Source: Ulvibacter algarum (lineage in GTDB: Bacteria; Bacteroidota; Bacteroidia; Flavobacteriales; Flavobacteriaceae). Taken from it: a stretch of 64,000 nt of DNA. The notes under the pieces are model-generated. The model did not search any database and was not told where the DNA came from. It was given only the letters and a program-made list of their open reading frames with translations. How positions within the stretch are numbered: the first letter of the stretch is position 1; each line of letters opens with the position of its first letter. Positions 56,183 to 64,000 of this stretch are shown here, piece by piece. The DNA lies in assembly GCA_947488905.1 (NCBI GenBank), contig CANLBJ010000004.1, forward strand, positions 1 through 64,000, read 5' to 3'. The translations under genes were made by a program, and so were the position numbers.

Positions 56183-57787
56183 TTATTTATCTCCTTTAAT
56201 TGCCGCCATATAACGTCTTAATTCTTCTTTCACCTTTGGCGCTAGTATTACTAGACCAATCATGTTTGGCACCATCATCGCAAATATCATTGCATCTGAG
56301 AAACCTATTACAGAACCTAAACTTGCTGCTGCTCCAATTACTACAAAGACACAGAAAATGATTTTATACGTGTATTCTGCTTTTTTAGATCTCCCAAAAA
56401 GGAAAGACCAACCTTGAAAACCATAATAAGACCAAGAGATCATACTACTAAAAGCAAACAACACTACCGCTACTGTAAGTACATAAGGGAACCAAGAGAT
56501 AACTGACTCAAAGGCTCCAGATGTTAACAAGATCGCTTGCGCATCATTTAAACTTGCGTTTTCTGCTGCTACGTTTCCTGTTATAATTAAAACTAAAGCT
56601 GTCATTGTACATACTAAAACAGTATCAATAAAAGGCTCTAATAAAGCTACCATACCTTCACTTGCTGCATACTTAGTTTTTACTGCAGAGTGCGCTATTG
56701 AAGCAGAACCAATACCCGCTTCGTTTGAGAAAGCTGCTCTTCTAAATCCTTGTACCAATACACCTACTGCACCACCGGCTACTCCTAGTGGACTAAAAGC
56801 TCCATCCCATATCTGTATAAATGCGTCTCCTAGCATATCATACTTTGCAATCAATACAAATAAAGAAGCTGCCACATAAATTACAACCATAAAAGGAACA
56901 ATCTTATCTGTTACTTTAGCAATTTTCTTAATACCACCTATAATAACGATACCTACAAGAACTGCCATTATGATTCCAAAAATCCAACCTCTATCGTGGA
57001 AAAAAGATTGCTCACCACCTGTAATACTTTCAACTAATTGAAATGCTTGATTTACTTGAAACATGTTTCCACCTCCAAAAGATCCACCAATTACAAAAAT
57101 GGCAAAAAGTACTGCTAGTACTTTTCCAAGACCGCCCATTCCTTTTTCTTTTAATCCTTTAGTCAAGTAATACATAGGACCTCCATAAACGGTTCCATCT
57201 GCTTCTATATCTCTATATTTTACACCTAGTGTACACTCAACAAACTTAGACGCCATACCTAAAAGACCTGCTACTATCATCCAGAATGTTGCTCCAGCAC
57301 CACCTATAGATACCGCAATTGCAACACCTGCAATATTACCTAGACCAACAGTTGCAGACAATGCAGCAGTTAATGCCTGAAAGTGAGTTACCTCTCCATC
57401 ATGTCCTTCTACTCTTATGGTATCTGGATTATCTCCTTCTGCATCTTTATGCACATTATCAGACACTTCAATAGCATCATTACCATGACCCTCTAAGTGA
57501 TCATACTTACCTCTTACAATATTTATAGAAGTAAAGAAACCTTTAAAGTTTATGAATCCAAAATATACTGTAAAATATAATGCTCCTAAAATTAGTGGAA
57601 AGAGCACCCAGAAAACTTTTATGTTATCACCAAAATCAATTTGATAAAATATAATATTTACAAACCAACCAGTAGCATTACCAAAAGCTTTGTCAATTTT
57701 TTGATCCATACCCATCTCTTGCGCTTCTTGAGCAAAAGTGAGTAATGGTGTTATTAATGCAAATAGGGAAAGAAGAAATTTCTTCAT
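56183..57787 (-). CDS. Sodium:alanine/amino-acid symporter (AGCS family)
   Basis: 534 residues. The AGCS signature A-L-S-A-T-V-G-L-G-N-I-A-G-V-A and several conserved helices are present, with F-S-N-E-A-G-I-G-S-A later on. The family cotransports alanine or glycine with Na+. Two features are unusual. The N-terminus (M-K-K-F-L-L-S-L, ending L-T-F-A-Q) looks like a cleavable signal peptide before the first helices. A charged insertion of about 45 residues (H-L-E-G-H-G-N-D to G-H-D-G-E-V) precedes the signature. A TATATTTG box lies 65 bases upstream, and the HhH gene follows closely. Confidence 0.9.
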   Translation of the reverse strand: MKKFLLSLFALITPLLTFAQEAQEMGMDQKIDKAFGNATGWFVNIIFYQIDFGDNIKVFWVLFPLILGALYFTVYFGFINFKGFFTSINIVRGKYDHLEGHGNDAIEVSDNVHKDAEGDNPDTIRVEGHDGEVTHFQALTAALSATVGLGNIAGVAIAVSIGGAGATFWMIVAGLLGMASKFVECTLGVKYRDIEADGTVYGGPMYYLTKGLKEKGMGGLGKVLAVLFAIFVIGGSFGGGNMFQVNQAFQLVESITGGEQSFFHDRGWIFGIIMAVLVGIVIIGGIKKIAKVTDKIVPFMVVIYVAASLFVLIAKYDMLGDAFIQIWDGAFSPLGVAGGAVGVLVQGFRRAAFSNEAGIGSASIAHSAVKTKYAASEGMVALLEPFIDTVLVCTMTALVLIITGNVAAENASLNDAQAILLTSGAFESVISWFPYVLTVAVVLFAFSSMISWSYYGFQGWSFLFGRSKKAEYTYKIIFCVFVVIGAAASLGSVIGFSDAMIFAMMVPNMIGLVILAPKVKEELRRYMAAIKGDK

Positions 57788-57851
57788 AATGAGGTTTAAA
57801 TTATTTAATTAGTTGTTAAGCACAGCAAGATGCTAAAAAAAAGAGGTAATT

Positions 57852-57859
57852 CAAATATA
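57852..57859 (-). promoter_or_regulatory. Candidate -7 box for the AGCS symporter gene
   Basis: The minus strand reads TATATTTG, a full TAnnTTTG match, 65 bases before the ATG. No -33 TTG at ideal spacing. Confidence 0.4.
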
Positions 57860-57884
57860 TTGTCGTTAAAATCTTAAGGAATTC

Positions 57885-58895
57885 CTAAACACCGTAAAAA
57901 TTTTTTAGTTTTTCTATTTGATTAGGTCGTCCTATTAATATAAGTTTTGATCCTTTTTTTATTGATAAAGATGGCTCTGGGTTTACTATATATTCTCCTT
58001 CTGGAGATTTATAACCTATTACAGAACATCCTGTCTTATTACGCACATCAAGTTCTTGAATAGTTCTTTCTTCATTAGAAGGGCAAACTTGCTCAAAAGA
58101 AACTTGCTCTACATTAATACTATCATCATCACCAGAAATAGAGAGATTATCTAAAAACTCTATTAAATCTGGAACAACAACAAGGCTTGCCATATGATCT
58201 CCTCCTATTTTATCAGGCAATATCACGTTATCTGCTCCTGCTAGTTTCATTTTACGATAACTAGTTTCTTCTGTAGCACGGCTTATTATTTTTAAATCTG
58301 GATTTATTTGCCTTGCAGATAAAACAATAAATAAATTATCTGCATCACTAGGCAAGGCGCAAATAAGTGTACTTGCTTTTTCTATTCCCGCCTCTATTAA
58401 AACATCATCTTCATTAGCATTACCTTCTATAAAAAGTAAATCTTCTTCTGCAAAATGCTCAACTACATCGTGGTCTTTTTCTATAATCACAAATGGTTGT
58501 TTGTAATCTTTAAGCTTTTCTGCTGCTTGTTTCCCATTGCGACCATAGCCACAAACTATCACATGATTTTTCATTTTATGAATTTTTTTTAAAGCTCTCT
58601 TTTCTCTTATGTTTCCTAAGTTATTTTTACTTAACAAGTATTCTGTAATCACGGTTACCGCATAACCCACGAGCACAATACTGCTTAATATAAGTGCAGA
58701 GGTAAAAAGCTTATCTACCTCTGTCATAGGTTGCACTTCACCAAAACCTACAGTGGTCACTGTGATAACGGTCATATAAATGGCATCTATCCAGGTATAC
58801 TCAGATATGAAACGGTAACCTATAACACCTGTTGCAAAAATGAGCAAAAGCATAGCCGAAGCTATTGCAAGCTTTGATCTAAATAGATTTCTCAT
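57885..58895 (-). CDS. Potassium channel protein with TrkA-N/RCK domains
   Basis: 336 residues. Two membrane helices flank the selectivity filter T-V-G-F-G at residues 48-52. A cytoplasmic Rossmann RCK domain follows, with H-V-I-V-C-G-Y-G-R-N-G-K (nucleotide-binding G-x-G-x-x-G). A smaller C-terminal TrkA-C-like part ends K-L-I-L-I-G-R-P. The protein should form a tetrameric, nucleotide- or ion-gated K+ channel of the MthK type. Its ATG overlaps the stop of the PspC gene by 4 bases, so both are coupled. No K+ pump genes are adjacent. Confidence 0.9.
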   Translation of the reverse strand: MRNLFRSKLAIASAMLLLIFATGVIGYRFISEYTWIDAIYMTVITVTTVGFGEVQPMTEVDKLFTSALILSSIVLVGYAVTVITEYLLSKNNLGNIREKRALKKIHKMKNHVIVCGYGRNGKQAAEKLKDYKQPFVIIEKDHDVVEHFAEEDLLFIEGNANEDDVLIEAGIEKASTLICALPSDADNLFIVLSARQINPDLKIISRATEETSYRKMKLAGADNVILPDKIGGDHMASLVVVPDLIEFLDNLSISGDDDSINVEQVSFEQVCPSNEERTIQELDVRNKTGCSVIGYKSPEGEYIVNPEPSLSIKKGSKLILIGRPNQIEKLKNFYGV

Positions 58896-59122
58896 AAATC
58901 AAAAACTGAAGTTCGTTTTGAATAAACTAAATCTTTTAATCTCAGCAAAAAGGCCAATGTAAGATACATAGCAAACCCAACCCCTACTGTAACAAATGAC
59001 ACATAGATAAAGAAGATACGCACGCTTTTTGCCCTCATTCCTAGCCTATCTGCAAGCCTAGAGGCCACATCAAAACCATGCCGCTCAAAAAAGTAACGCA
59101 TTTTATAAACTAGTTGTAACAT
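58892..59122 (-). CDS. PspC domain membrane protein
   Basis: 76 residues. The segment V-A-S-R-L-A-D-R-L-G-M-R-A-K-S-V-R-I-F-F-I-Y-V-S-F-V-T-V-G fits the PspC domain, with one clear transmembrane stretch and a second hydrophobic stretch. PspC proteins sense envelope stress in proteobacteria; short forms in Bacteroidetes are not characterised. A start at the second Met (59101) is possible. It overlaps the K+ channel gene by 4 bases, which hints at a shared membrane or osmotic role. Confidence 0.8.
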   Translation of the reverse strand: MLQLVYKMRYFFERHGFDVASRLADRLGMRAKSVRIFFIYVSFVTVGVGFAMYLTLAFLLRLKDLVYSKRTSVFDL

Positions 59123-59182
59123 AATAGCAAATTACGTAAATTAATTAGTAAATATGAATTTAGAAGACTTGAAGTAAAGCAT

Positions 59183-60454
59183 TTATTTTCCAATCAATGA
59201 ATTACCTATCGCACAATGAAAACATCTTTTCTTGTCACAATATCCATTTTTAAGTTGCAGCAGCCCTTGAGAGTCTAAAGCAGAATTCGCGACCTTTTTG
59301 AGAGCATTAAATTTTTTAATAATACTATTCCCTTCTGCCGGTATAGATGATGCGAGTTCAAAAAGTGCTTCGGAAATGTCTTTGCCTTGATACTTGGCAT
59401 AAGAATACTTTAAAGGGATTACTGTGTTAACAAGTAATAAATGAATGAAATCTTTGGTCAATTTTTTCTTTCTCTTGGCAGATATCACACCATAATTATA
59501 ATGTGTGTCCCAATATTCTGAAGCAGAAACTTCAAAAATGGCATAATATTCTTCTAATGTTTTTGCCGAAATAACTGAAACGAAAAGCTCTTTTTGCTTT
59601 GCATATAAACCTGCTAACTGTGACAATCTAATAGTAGGAAAATTAGGCGGACGTAGCCTAAAATACTTTGGTGCTATCACAGATGTATTATCTAATTTAT
59701 ACTTTGCTTTTAAAAAATGATATTCCTTTTTTATTTCTGAAAAGTAAAAATCATCCATTTCAGCCTGCAAAAAACCCGCTTGGCCATATAGTAATGCTTC
59801 TAATGATTTTGTGGTTGCGGCACATTTTCGCGCTACGCTAAAATCTATAGATTGCCCTATGCTTAAAAAAGAAGCGCCATTAACTTTAAGACCAAAGTTT
59901 TTGCAGAGCAATACAAAAAGTAAGGCTTCCCAGTCATTTTTAGAATCTGAAAGCAAACTAAGCAACAGTTTATTTTTAGTCTCTACGCGTTCTATAAATA
60001 ATCGCTCTATCCAGTTTGAGATTGTAAAACTATCTACGGTATCAAAACTAGGCTCGCAATTAATCCATTGTTTTTTAATACCAAAAAGTTGATGGTATGC
60101 ATCTAGTGTTTGCTTCATCACACGCCCCTTTAAAACCAAGGTGGGTAATGGGTTACCGTCTTTAGTAAAGACATCTACGTCATGCTCCCAGACTACGTGC
60201 AAAACCACATTATCATAGGCAGGATCTTCTTCGTGACGGTGGGCGTACCAATCACTAGATTTAATATGAATCTCAACATTACCAGCCCAAAGCTGATCAT
60301 TAACACGCACTTGACCATTAAAAAAGTCTGGCCCTGCGTTTAAATTGTGCTGTCCTACTTGCACAATAGAAAGTGACACTCCATCTGTAGTCTCTAAGCT
60401 CGAGGTATTGAACTTCAAGAATTTCCAGACGTGATGGAGAAAGTCTTCTTTCAT
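59183..60454 (-). CDS. DUF2851 family protein
   Basis: 423 residues, cytoplasmic, with no signal or membrane segment. The N-terminal part (L-N-A-G-P-D-F-F-N-G-Q-V, W-A-G-N-V-E-I-H-I-K-S-S-D-W) is the DUF2851 signature. The protein ends with a Cys cluster (Y-C-D-K-K-R-C-F-H-C-A-I-G), i.e. C-x4-C-x2-C, perhaps a metal site. I know no function. The ATG directly abuts the stop of the upstream ftsE-like gene, so both are probably one unit. It carries copies of both dispersed motifs. Confidence 0.85.
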   Translation of the reverse strand: MKEDFLHHVWKFLKFNTSSLETTDGVSLSIVQVGQHNLNAGPDFFNGQVRVNDQLWAGNVEIHIKSSDWYAHRHEEDPAYDNVVLHVVWEHDVDVFTKDGNPLPTLVLKGRVMKQTLDAYHQLFGIKKQWINCEPSFDTVDSFTISNWIERLFIERVETKNKLLLSLLSDSKNDWEALLFVLLCKNFGLKVNGASFLSIGQSIDFSVARKCAATTKSLEALLYGQAGFLQAEMDDFYFSEIKKEYHFLKAKYKLDNTSVIAPKYFRLRPPNFPTIRLSQLAGLYAKQKELFVSVISAKTLEEYYAIFEVSASEYWDTHYNYGVISAKRKKKLTKDFIHLLLVNTVIPLKYSYAKYQGKDISEALFELASSIPAEGNSIIKKFNALKKVANSALDSQGLLQLKNGYCDKKRCFHCAIGNSLIGK

Positions 60455-61138
60455 TTACACGGTTGTTTGCACCACTTCAAAAATCTGATTCTCATCACAT
60501 TTTAAAGTTTTTGATGGGTATTTTAAAAGTAAAGCATAATCGTGGGTTGCCATTAATATGGTATTGCCTTGTGCGTTTATCTCTTGTAGTACTTGCATCA
60601 CCTCAACACTGGTTTGAGGGTCAAGATTTCCTGTAGGCTCATCTGCAAGTATTAATTCTGGCCTGTTGAGTAAGGCTCTTGCGATGGCGATACGTTGTTG
60701 TTCTCCACCAGAAAGTTGATAAGGGTATTTAAACGCTTTGGTTTTCATACTTACTTTATCGAGCACCTCATCAATGCGGGTAGTCATTTCTGTTTTATTT
60801 TTCCAGCCAGTTGCAGTGAGTACAAAAAGCAGGTTATCTTTTACAGTGCGATCATTTAACAATTTAAAATCTTGAAAAACAACGCCAAGTTTTCGTCTTA
60901 AAAAAGGAATATCTTTTTCTTTAAGTGATGCTAGATCAAAACCAACAATGCTTCCTTCCCCTTTTTGTAAAGGTAAATCACCGTAAAGCGTTTTCATAAA
61001 ACTACTCTTCCCGCTTCCTGTTTTACCTATAAGATATACAAACTCACCTTTATCAATGCTTACCGATACATCATTAAGAATTAGGTTTTCACGCTGATAG
61101 ATTTCGGCGTTAGTAAGTTTTAGTATGGAATTTGGCAT
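60455..61138 (-). CDS. ftsE: FtsE-like ABC transporter ATP-binding protein
   Basis: 227 residues. The Walker A is G-K-T-G-S-G-K-S (38-45), the signature L-S-G-G-E-Q-Q-R, and Walker B L-I-L-A-D-E-P-T-G-N-L-D. The small size and the A-I-A-R-A-L-L-N-R-P-E context match FtsE and the MacB/LolD-type subfamily. FtsE with FtsX activates cell-wall hydrolases at division. FtsX is not next to it here, so the division role is likely but not proven. It has a TATTTTTG box 26 bases upstream and is followed without a gap by the DUF2851 gene. Confidence 0.82.
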   Translation of the reverse strand: MPNSILKLTNAEIYQRENLILNDVSVSIDKGEFVYLIGKTGSGKSSFMKTLYGDLPLQKGEGSIVGFDLASLKEKDIPFLRRKLGVVFQDFKLLNDRTVKDNLLFVLTATGWKNKTEMTTRIDEVLDKVSMKTKAFKYPYQLSGGEQQRIAIARALLNRPELILADEPTGNLDPQTSVEVMQVLQEINAQGNTILMATHDYALLLKYPSKTLKCDENQIFEVVQTTV

Positions 61139-61163
61139 TGGTTTTTATTTATAAAGTAAACAA

Positions 61164-61171
61164 CAAAAATA
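61164..61171 (-). promoter_or_regulatory. Candidate -7 box for the ftsE-DUF2851 unit
   Basis: The minus strand reads TATTTTTG, a full TAnnTTTG match, 25 bases before the ftsE ATG. No -33 TTG seen. Confidence 0.45.
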
Positions 61172-61196
61172 AGGATTGAATATTGCCTACCCTTAT

Positions 61197-61670
61197 TTAA
61201 TCTTCTTTCTTTTCTAACAGATCTAACCTTTCTTTTAGTTGCTCTAATTGCGTTTGCTGCTCTAACGTATATAAGGTAAGCTCCTCAACTTTCTCTAATA
61301 ACAAAAGGTTCATTTTTTTTAATTCTAATCCCTCTTCGCTTAATGTCGCTGCAGATGGCACTTTTGGCAAGTGATTATTTGCTTCAATGTAGATAGCAAG
61401 TTCTTCTAGTGTAGGCATTTTATAGTCTGGCGATAGTGCAGATATTCCGTCAAAATAAGTTTCAAAGACATAATCTGGCGCTACAGCTCCTTTAAGATCT
61501 ACAATCACTTCTTGGGTATGTATTTTCCCTTTTACGGTTAATAGCGCATCAGGGTTATTAGTTCCTATTCCTACTTTTCCATTTCTTTCTGAAATATTCT
61601 TGAATGATTTTTGGGCGTTACAAGAAGAAAAAGTGATAGCTAGAATGAATGTAAATAGGATTGATTTCAT
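61197..61670 (-). CDS. Coiled-coil lipoprotein with tail-fibre-like repeat segment
   Basis: 157 residues from the ATG at 61670; an in-frame upstream start at 61709 adds 13 residues but spoils the leader. The leader ends F-S-S-C-N-A-Q, a likely lipobox (C17). Then comes G-K-V-G-I-G-T-N-N-P-D-A-L-L-T-V-K-G-K-I-H-T, a segment very common in Bacteroidetes surface proteins that resemble phage tail fibres or S74-type chaperones. P-T-L-E-E-L-A-I-Y-I-E-A-N-N-H-L-P follows. The C-terminal 50 residues (L-L-E-K-V-E-E-L-T-L-Y) form a coiled coil, so trimerisation is plausible. It has no phage neighbours; this is a stand-alone gene. Confidence 0.8.
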   Translation of the reverse strand: MKSILFTFILAITFSSCNAQKSFKNISERNGKVGIGTNNPDALLTVKGKIHTQEVIVDLKGAVAPDYVFETYFDGISALSPDYKMPTLEELAIYIEANNHLPKVPSAATLSEEGLELKKMNLLLLEKVEELTLYTLEQQTQLEQLKERLDLLEKKED

Positions 61671-61949
61671 AAAGGGCACATTTATATTTTGAAGTCTAAA
61701 GATATGCATATTTGATTAGATGTAATATAATGTGTTTTTAATATTCACTATTAACATAGTTTTAATATTTCCGAAGCAATCACTACATACTTTGTGATTT
61801 TTTTGAACGTTATCTTAAGCAACAACCTCATTAACATCTTCTATTTATAGCAAATTTCTACACTTAATAACCTGTTGACAACATACAATAGAATCCATAC
61901 AGGTTACTATTGTAAACTGTATTTTTATACTAGCAAAAAAACCTATTTC

Positions 61950-64000
61950 ATGATTAAACATTGCCTAGCAATTTTATTGCTTTTCTGTGTGTCATTCTCA
62001 ACAATGGCGCAACGTACCGCAGTTTTCACAAATGACCGCGTTGATTATAACAGAGCTATAGAACTCTATAATAACAATCAGTTTTTAGCGGCTCAAAATC
62101 TTTTTTCTAAAGTAAAAAAAGAGTCTGATGACCAAACCATCCAGGGAGATGCTGCTTATTATATAGCAAGTAGCGCCGTACGCCTTAACCAGCAAGGTGC
62201 AGATCGCTTGATGGAAGATTTTGTAAACGACTACCCTACTTCTCTAAAACGCAACTCTGCTTTTCTTGATGTTGCCGGCTATTATTTTGATACTGGTAAA
62301 TACTCTTATGCTCGCAAATGGTATGATAAAGTAGATGGAGATAATTTGCCACGTAGCGAACGTGAAAAATACAACTTTAACAATGGCTATGCATTTTTTC
62401 AGACCAAGCGCTATAGTGAAGCTAAAAAATATTTTAATAAAGTAAGTGACTCTAAAAAATACGGATCACAAGCTAAATACTACTTAGGTTTTATAGCCTA
62501 TGAAGGTGATGATTATCAAGAAGCTAATGAGCTTTTTGAAGGTGTAGAACAATCAGAAGAAACGAATAAAGAACTATCCTATTTTAAAGCAGACATGAAC
62601 TTTAAGTTAGGTAAGTTTCAAGAAGCAATAGACTTGGGTCTTGAGCAATATGATCGTTCTAGCCCTAAGGAGAAAAGTGAGCTCTCTAAAATTATAGGGG
62701 AAGGTTATTTTAACCAAGAGAAATATGCAGATGCAATCCCTTACTTAAAAGAATATAAAGGAAAAGGTGGTAAATGGACTAATACAGACTATTATCAGCT
62801 AGGCTATGCCTATTATAAACAAGGGCAATATACTAATGCAATTAGTGAATTTAATAAGATTATTGATGGCCGCAACTCTGTAGCACAAAACGCTTATTAT
62901 CACTTAGCAGAATCTTATTTAAAATCTGGCCAAAAGCAGCAAGCCTTAAATGCTTTTAAGAATGCAAGTGAGATGGATTTTAGCGCAGAGATACAAGAAG
63001 ATGCTTATTTAAACTATGCAAAACTGAGTTATGAAATAGGAAACAGCTACACAAGTGTTCCTGAAGTTCTAGCCGGTTTTATGGAAGCATACCCAAATAA
63101 TGCAAGTAATGACAAATTAAATGATCTACTAATTGACTCTTATATTTCTTCTAAAAATTATAAAGGAGCATTAGCGTTGCTAGAAGGCAACAAATCTTTT
63201 GAGAATAAATTAGCATACCAAAAAGTGGCATTTTATAGAGGTCTAGAACTTTATAATGAAGGGGATTACAAACAATCAAAAGAATTATTAAAACTGTCTC
63301 TAAAAGAACCTCGCGAACCTTCTTTTACAGCAAGAGCTACTTACTGGGTAGCAGAAAATGATTTTGAATTAAACAACTTTGATGAATCACTTGTGGGTTA
63401 TAAGCAGTTTTTACAATTGCCTTCTGCATCAAGCACTCCAGAGTATGAAACAAGTAGTTACAACTTAGCTTACAACCACTTTAAGTTAAAGCAATACGGA
63501 GAAGCTATTAGCAACTTTAAAAAATACACAACTGGTAATACAGAACCCGCAAGAGAGAAAGATGCCTACTTAAGATTAGGTGACAGTTATTTTGTAACAA
63601 GTGATTACTGGAAAGCAATGGAAAACTACAACAAAGCTGTTGAGTTAAACTCTCCAGATAAAGACTATGCAGCTTTCCAGAAAGCAATTAGTTATGGCTT
63701 TGTAGACAGAACAGACACCAAGATTACAGAGCTTAGCGCGTTTAGCACAAAATATCCTAAATCATTTTTTAGAGATGATGCACTGTATGAATTAGGAAAC
63801 TCTTACGCTTCAAAAAACAAAACTAATGAAGCCATTAACACCTATGACAAGTTAATATCTACATTACCTAATAGCAGTTATGTGTCTAAGTCTTTATTAA
63901 AAAAAGCATTACTTCTAGATAATCAAGGTGATAGTAATGGAGCCTTAACTACGTTTAAAAAAGTAGCTAAAGATTTCCCGTCTACACCAGAGGCTTTGCA
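61950..64000 (+). CDS. Large periplasmic TPR protein (3' partial)
   Basis: The frame is open from the ATG at 61950 to the end of the window; 683 residues are visible and the rest lies outside. A signal peptide (M-I-K-H-C-L-A-I-L-L-L-F-C, ending F-S-T-M-A-Q) is followed by many tetratricopeptide-type helices. Repeating segments are Y-N-N-N-Q-F-L-A-A-Q-N-L-F, Y-A-R-K-W-Y-D-K-V and Y-L-G-F-I-A-Y-E-G-D-D-Y-Q-E-A. Later units resemble YbgF/BamD-type TPRs, with K-Y-P-K-S-F-F-R-D-D-A-L-Y-E-L-G-N. Long TPR proteins of this kind are conserved in flavobacteria and probably act as scaffolds in envelope assembly. No enzymatic motif is visible. Its upstream spacer holds one copy of the dispersed motif. 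Confidence 0.85.
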   Translation, partial: MIKHCLAILLLFCVSFSTMAQRTAVFTNDRVDYNRAIELYNNNQFLAAQNLFSKVKKESDDQTIQGDAAYYIASSAVRLNQQGADRLMEDFVNDYPTSLKRNSAFLDVAGYYFDTGKYSYARKWYDKVDGDNLPRSEREKYNFNNGYAFFQTKRYSEAKKYFNKVSDSKKYGSQAKYYLGFIAYEGDDYQEANELFEGVEQSEETNKELSYFKADMNFKLGKFQEAIDLGLEQYDRSSPKEKSELSKIIGEGYFNQEKYADAIPYLKEYKGKGGKWTNTDYYQLGYAYYKQGQYTNAISEFNKIIDGRNSVAQNAYYHLAESYLKSGQKQQALNAFKNASEMDFSAEIQEDAYLNYAKLSYEIGNSYTSVPEVLAGFMEAYPNNASNDKLNDLLIDSYISSKNYKGALALLEGNKSFENKLAYQKVAFYRGLELYNEGDYKQSKELLKLSLKEPREPSFTARATYWVAENDFELNNFDESLVGYKQFLQLPSASSTPEYETSSYNLAYNHFKLKQYGEAISNFKKYTTGNTEPAREKDAYLRLGDSYFVTSDYWKAMENYNKAVELNSPDKDYAAFQKAISYGFVDRTDTKITELSAFSTKYPKSFFRDDALYELGNSYASKNKTNEAINTYDKLISTLPNSSYVSKSLLKKALLLDNQGDSNGALTTFKKVAKDFPSTPEAL

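Noticed and set aside
61197-61670. Tail-fibre-like protein as a prophage remnant
   Set aside because: The segment is common in Bacteroidetes surface lipoproteins, and no other phage gene lies in the window.

Overview
The window is one contig piece from an AT-rich member of the Bacteroidetes, almost certainly a marine Flavobacteriaceae. The evidence is: type IX secretion (T9SS) sorting domains, a PorP/SprF-type protein, -7 promoter boxes of the TAnnTTTG type, AGCS and DUF819 transporters, and near-absence of Shine-Dalgarno sequences except before rpsU. A Dokdonia/Krokinobacter-like genus is a guess, not a result.

Layout. 1-2.2 kb: 3' part of a secreted HYR-repeat protein with a type A T9SS sorting domain. 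2.3-7.5 kb: small plus-strand genes (lipoprotein, DoxX-like, AlkB-like, alpha/beta hydrolase, DUF819, DUF4369 lipoprotein) with an opposing S1/P1 nuclease. 7.7-10.4 kb: minus-strand idi-queD-bcp-manA cluster plus a small conserved hypothetical. 10.4-34.7 kb: one 24-kb minus-strand operon. It encodes three giant secreted repeat proteins (2738, 1609 and about 2698 aa), a PorP/SprF outer-membrane protein and a PorE-like TPR/beta-propeller/OmpA protein. This is the accessory, most distinctive part of the window. 35.3-36.9 kb: prfC. 37.0-48.7 kb: the transcription/translation core secE-nusG-rplK-rplA-rplJ-rplL-rpoB-rpoC with a DUF3467 gene after rpoC. 48.8-51 kb: tRNA-Thr(TGT)-Tyr-Gly-Thr(GGT)-tuf-tRNA-Trp behind a full-consensus promoter. 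51.1-61.7 kb: xerC-like recombinase, rpsU, DUF-type secreted proteins, acyl-CoA dehydrogenase, HhH protein, AGCS symporter, K+ channel/PspC pair, DUF2851, ftsE-like ATPase and a coiled-coil lipoprotein. 61.95 kb to the end: 5' part of a large periplasmic TPR protein.

How the special region works together (inference from families): the giant proteins are built from SprB, cadherin-like, DUF11-like and 118-aa acidic repeats. They are probably exported by the T9SS, with the downstream PorP/SprF protein and the peptidoglycan-binding OmpA protein giving outer-membrane attachment. The three giants share terminal domains in a chain: A and B share the C-terminal domain, B and C share the N-terminal domain, and only C has a recognisable type B sorting domain.

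Other notable signals: a 10-base motif (ATTTCCGAAG) occurs nine times, mostly between genes, and twice forms a UUCG-tetraloop hairpin. rpsU has a strong Shine-Dalgarno sequence. Two perfect palindromes lie in the long spacer before prfC.
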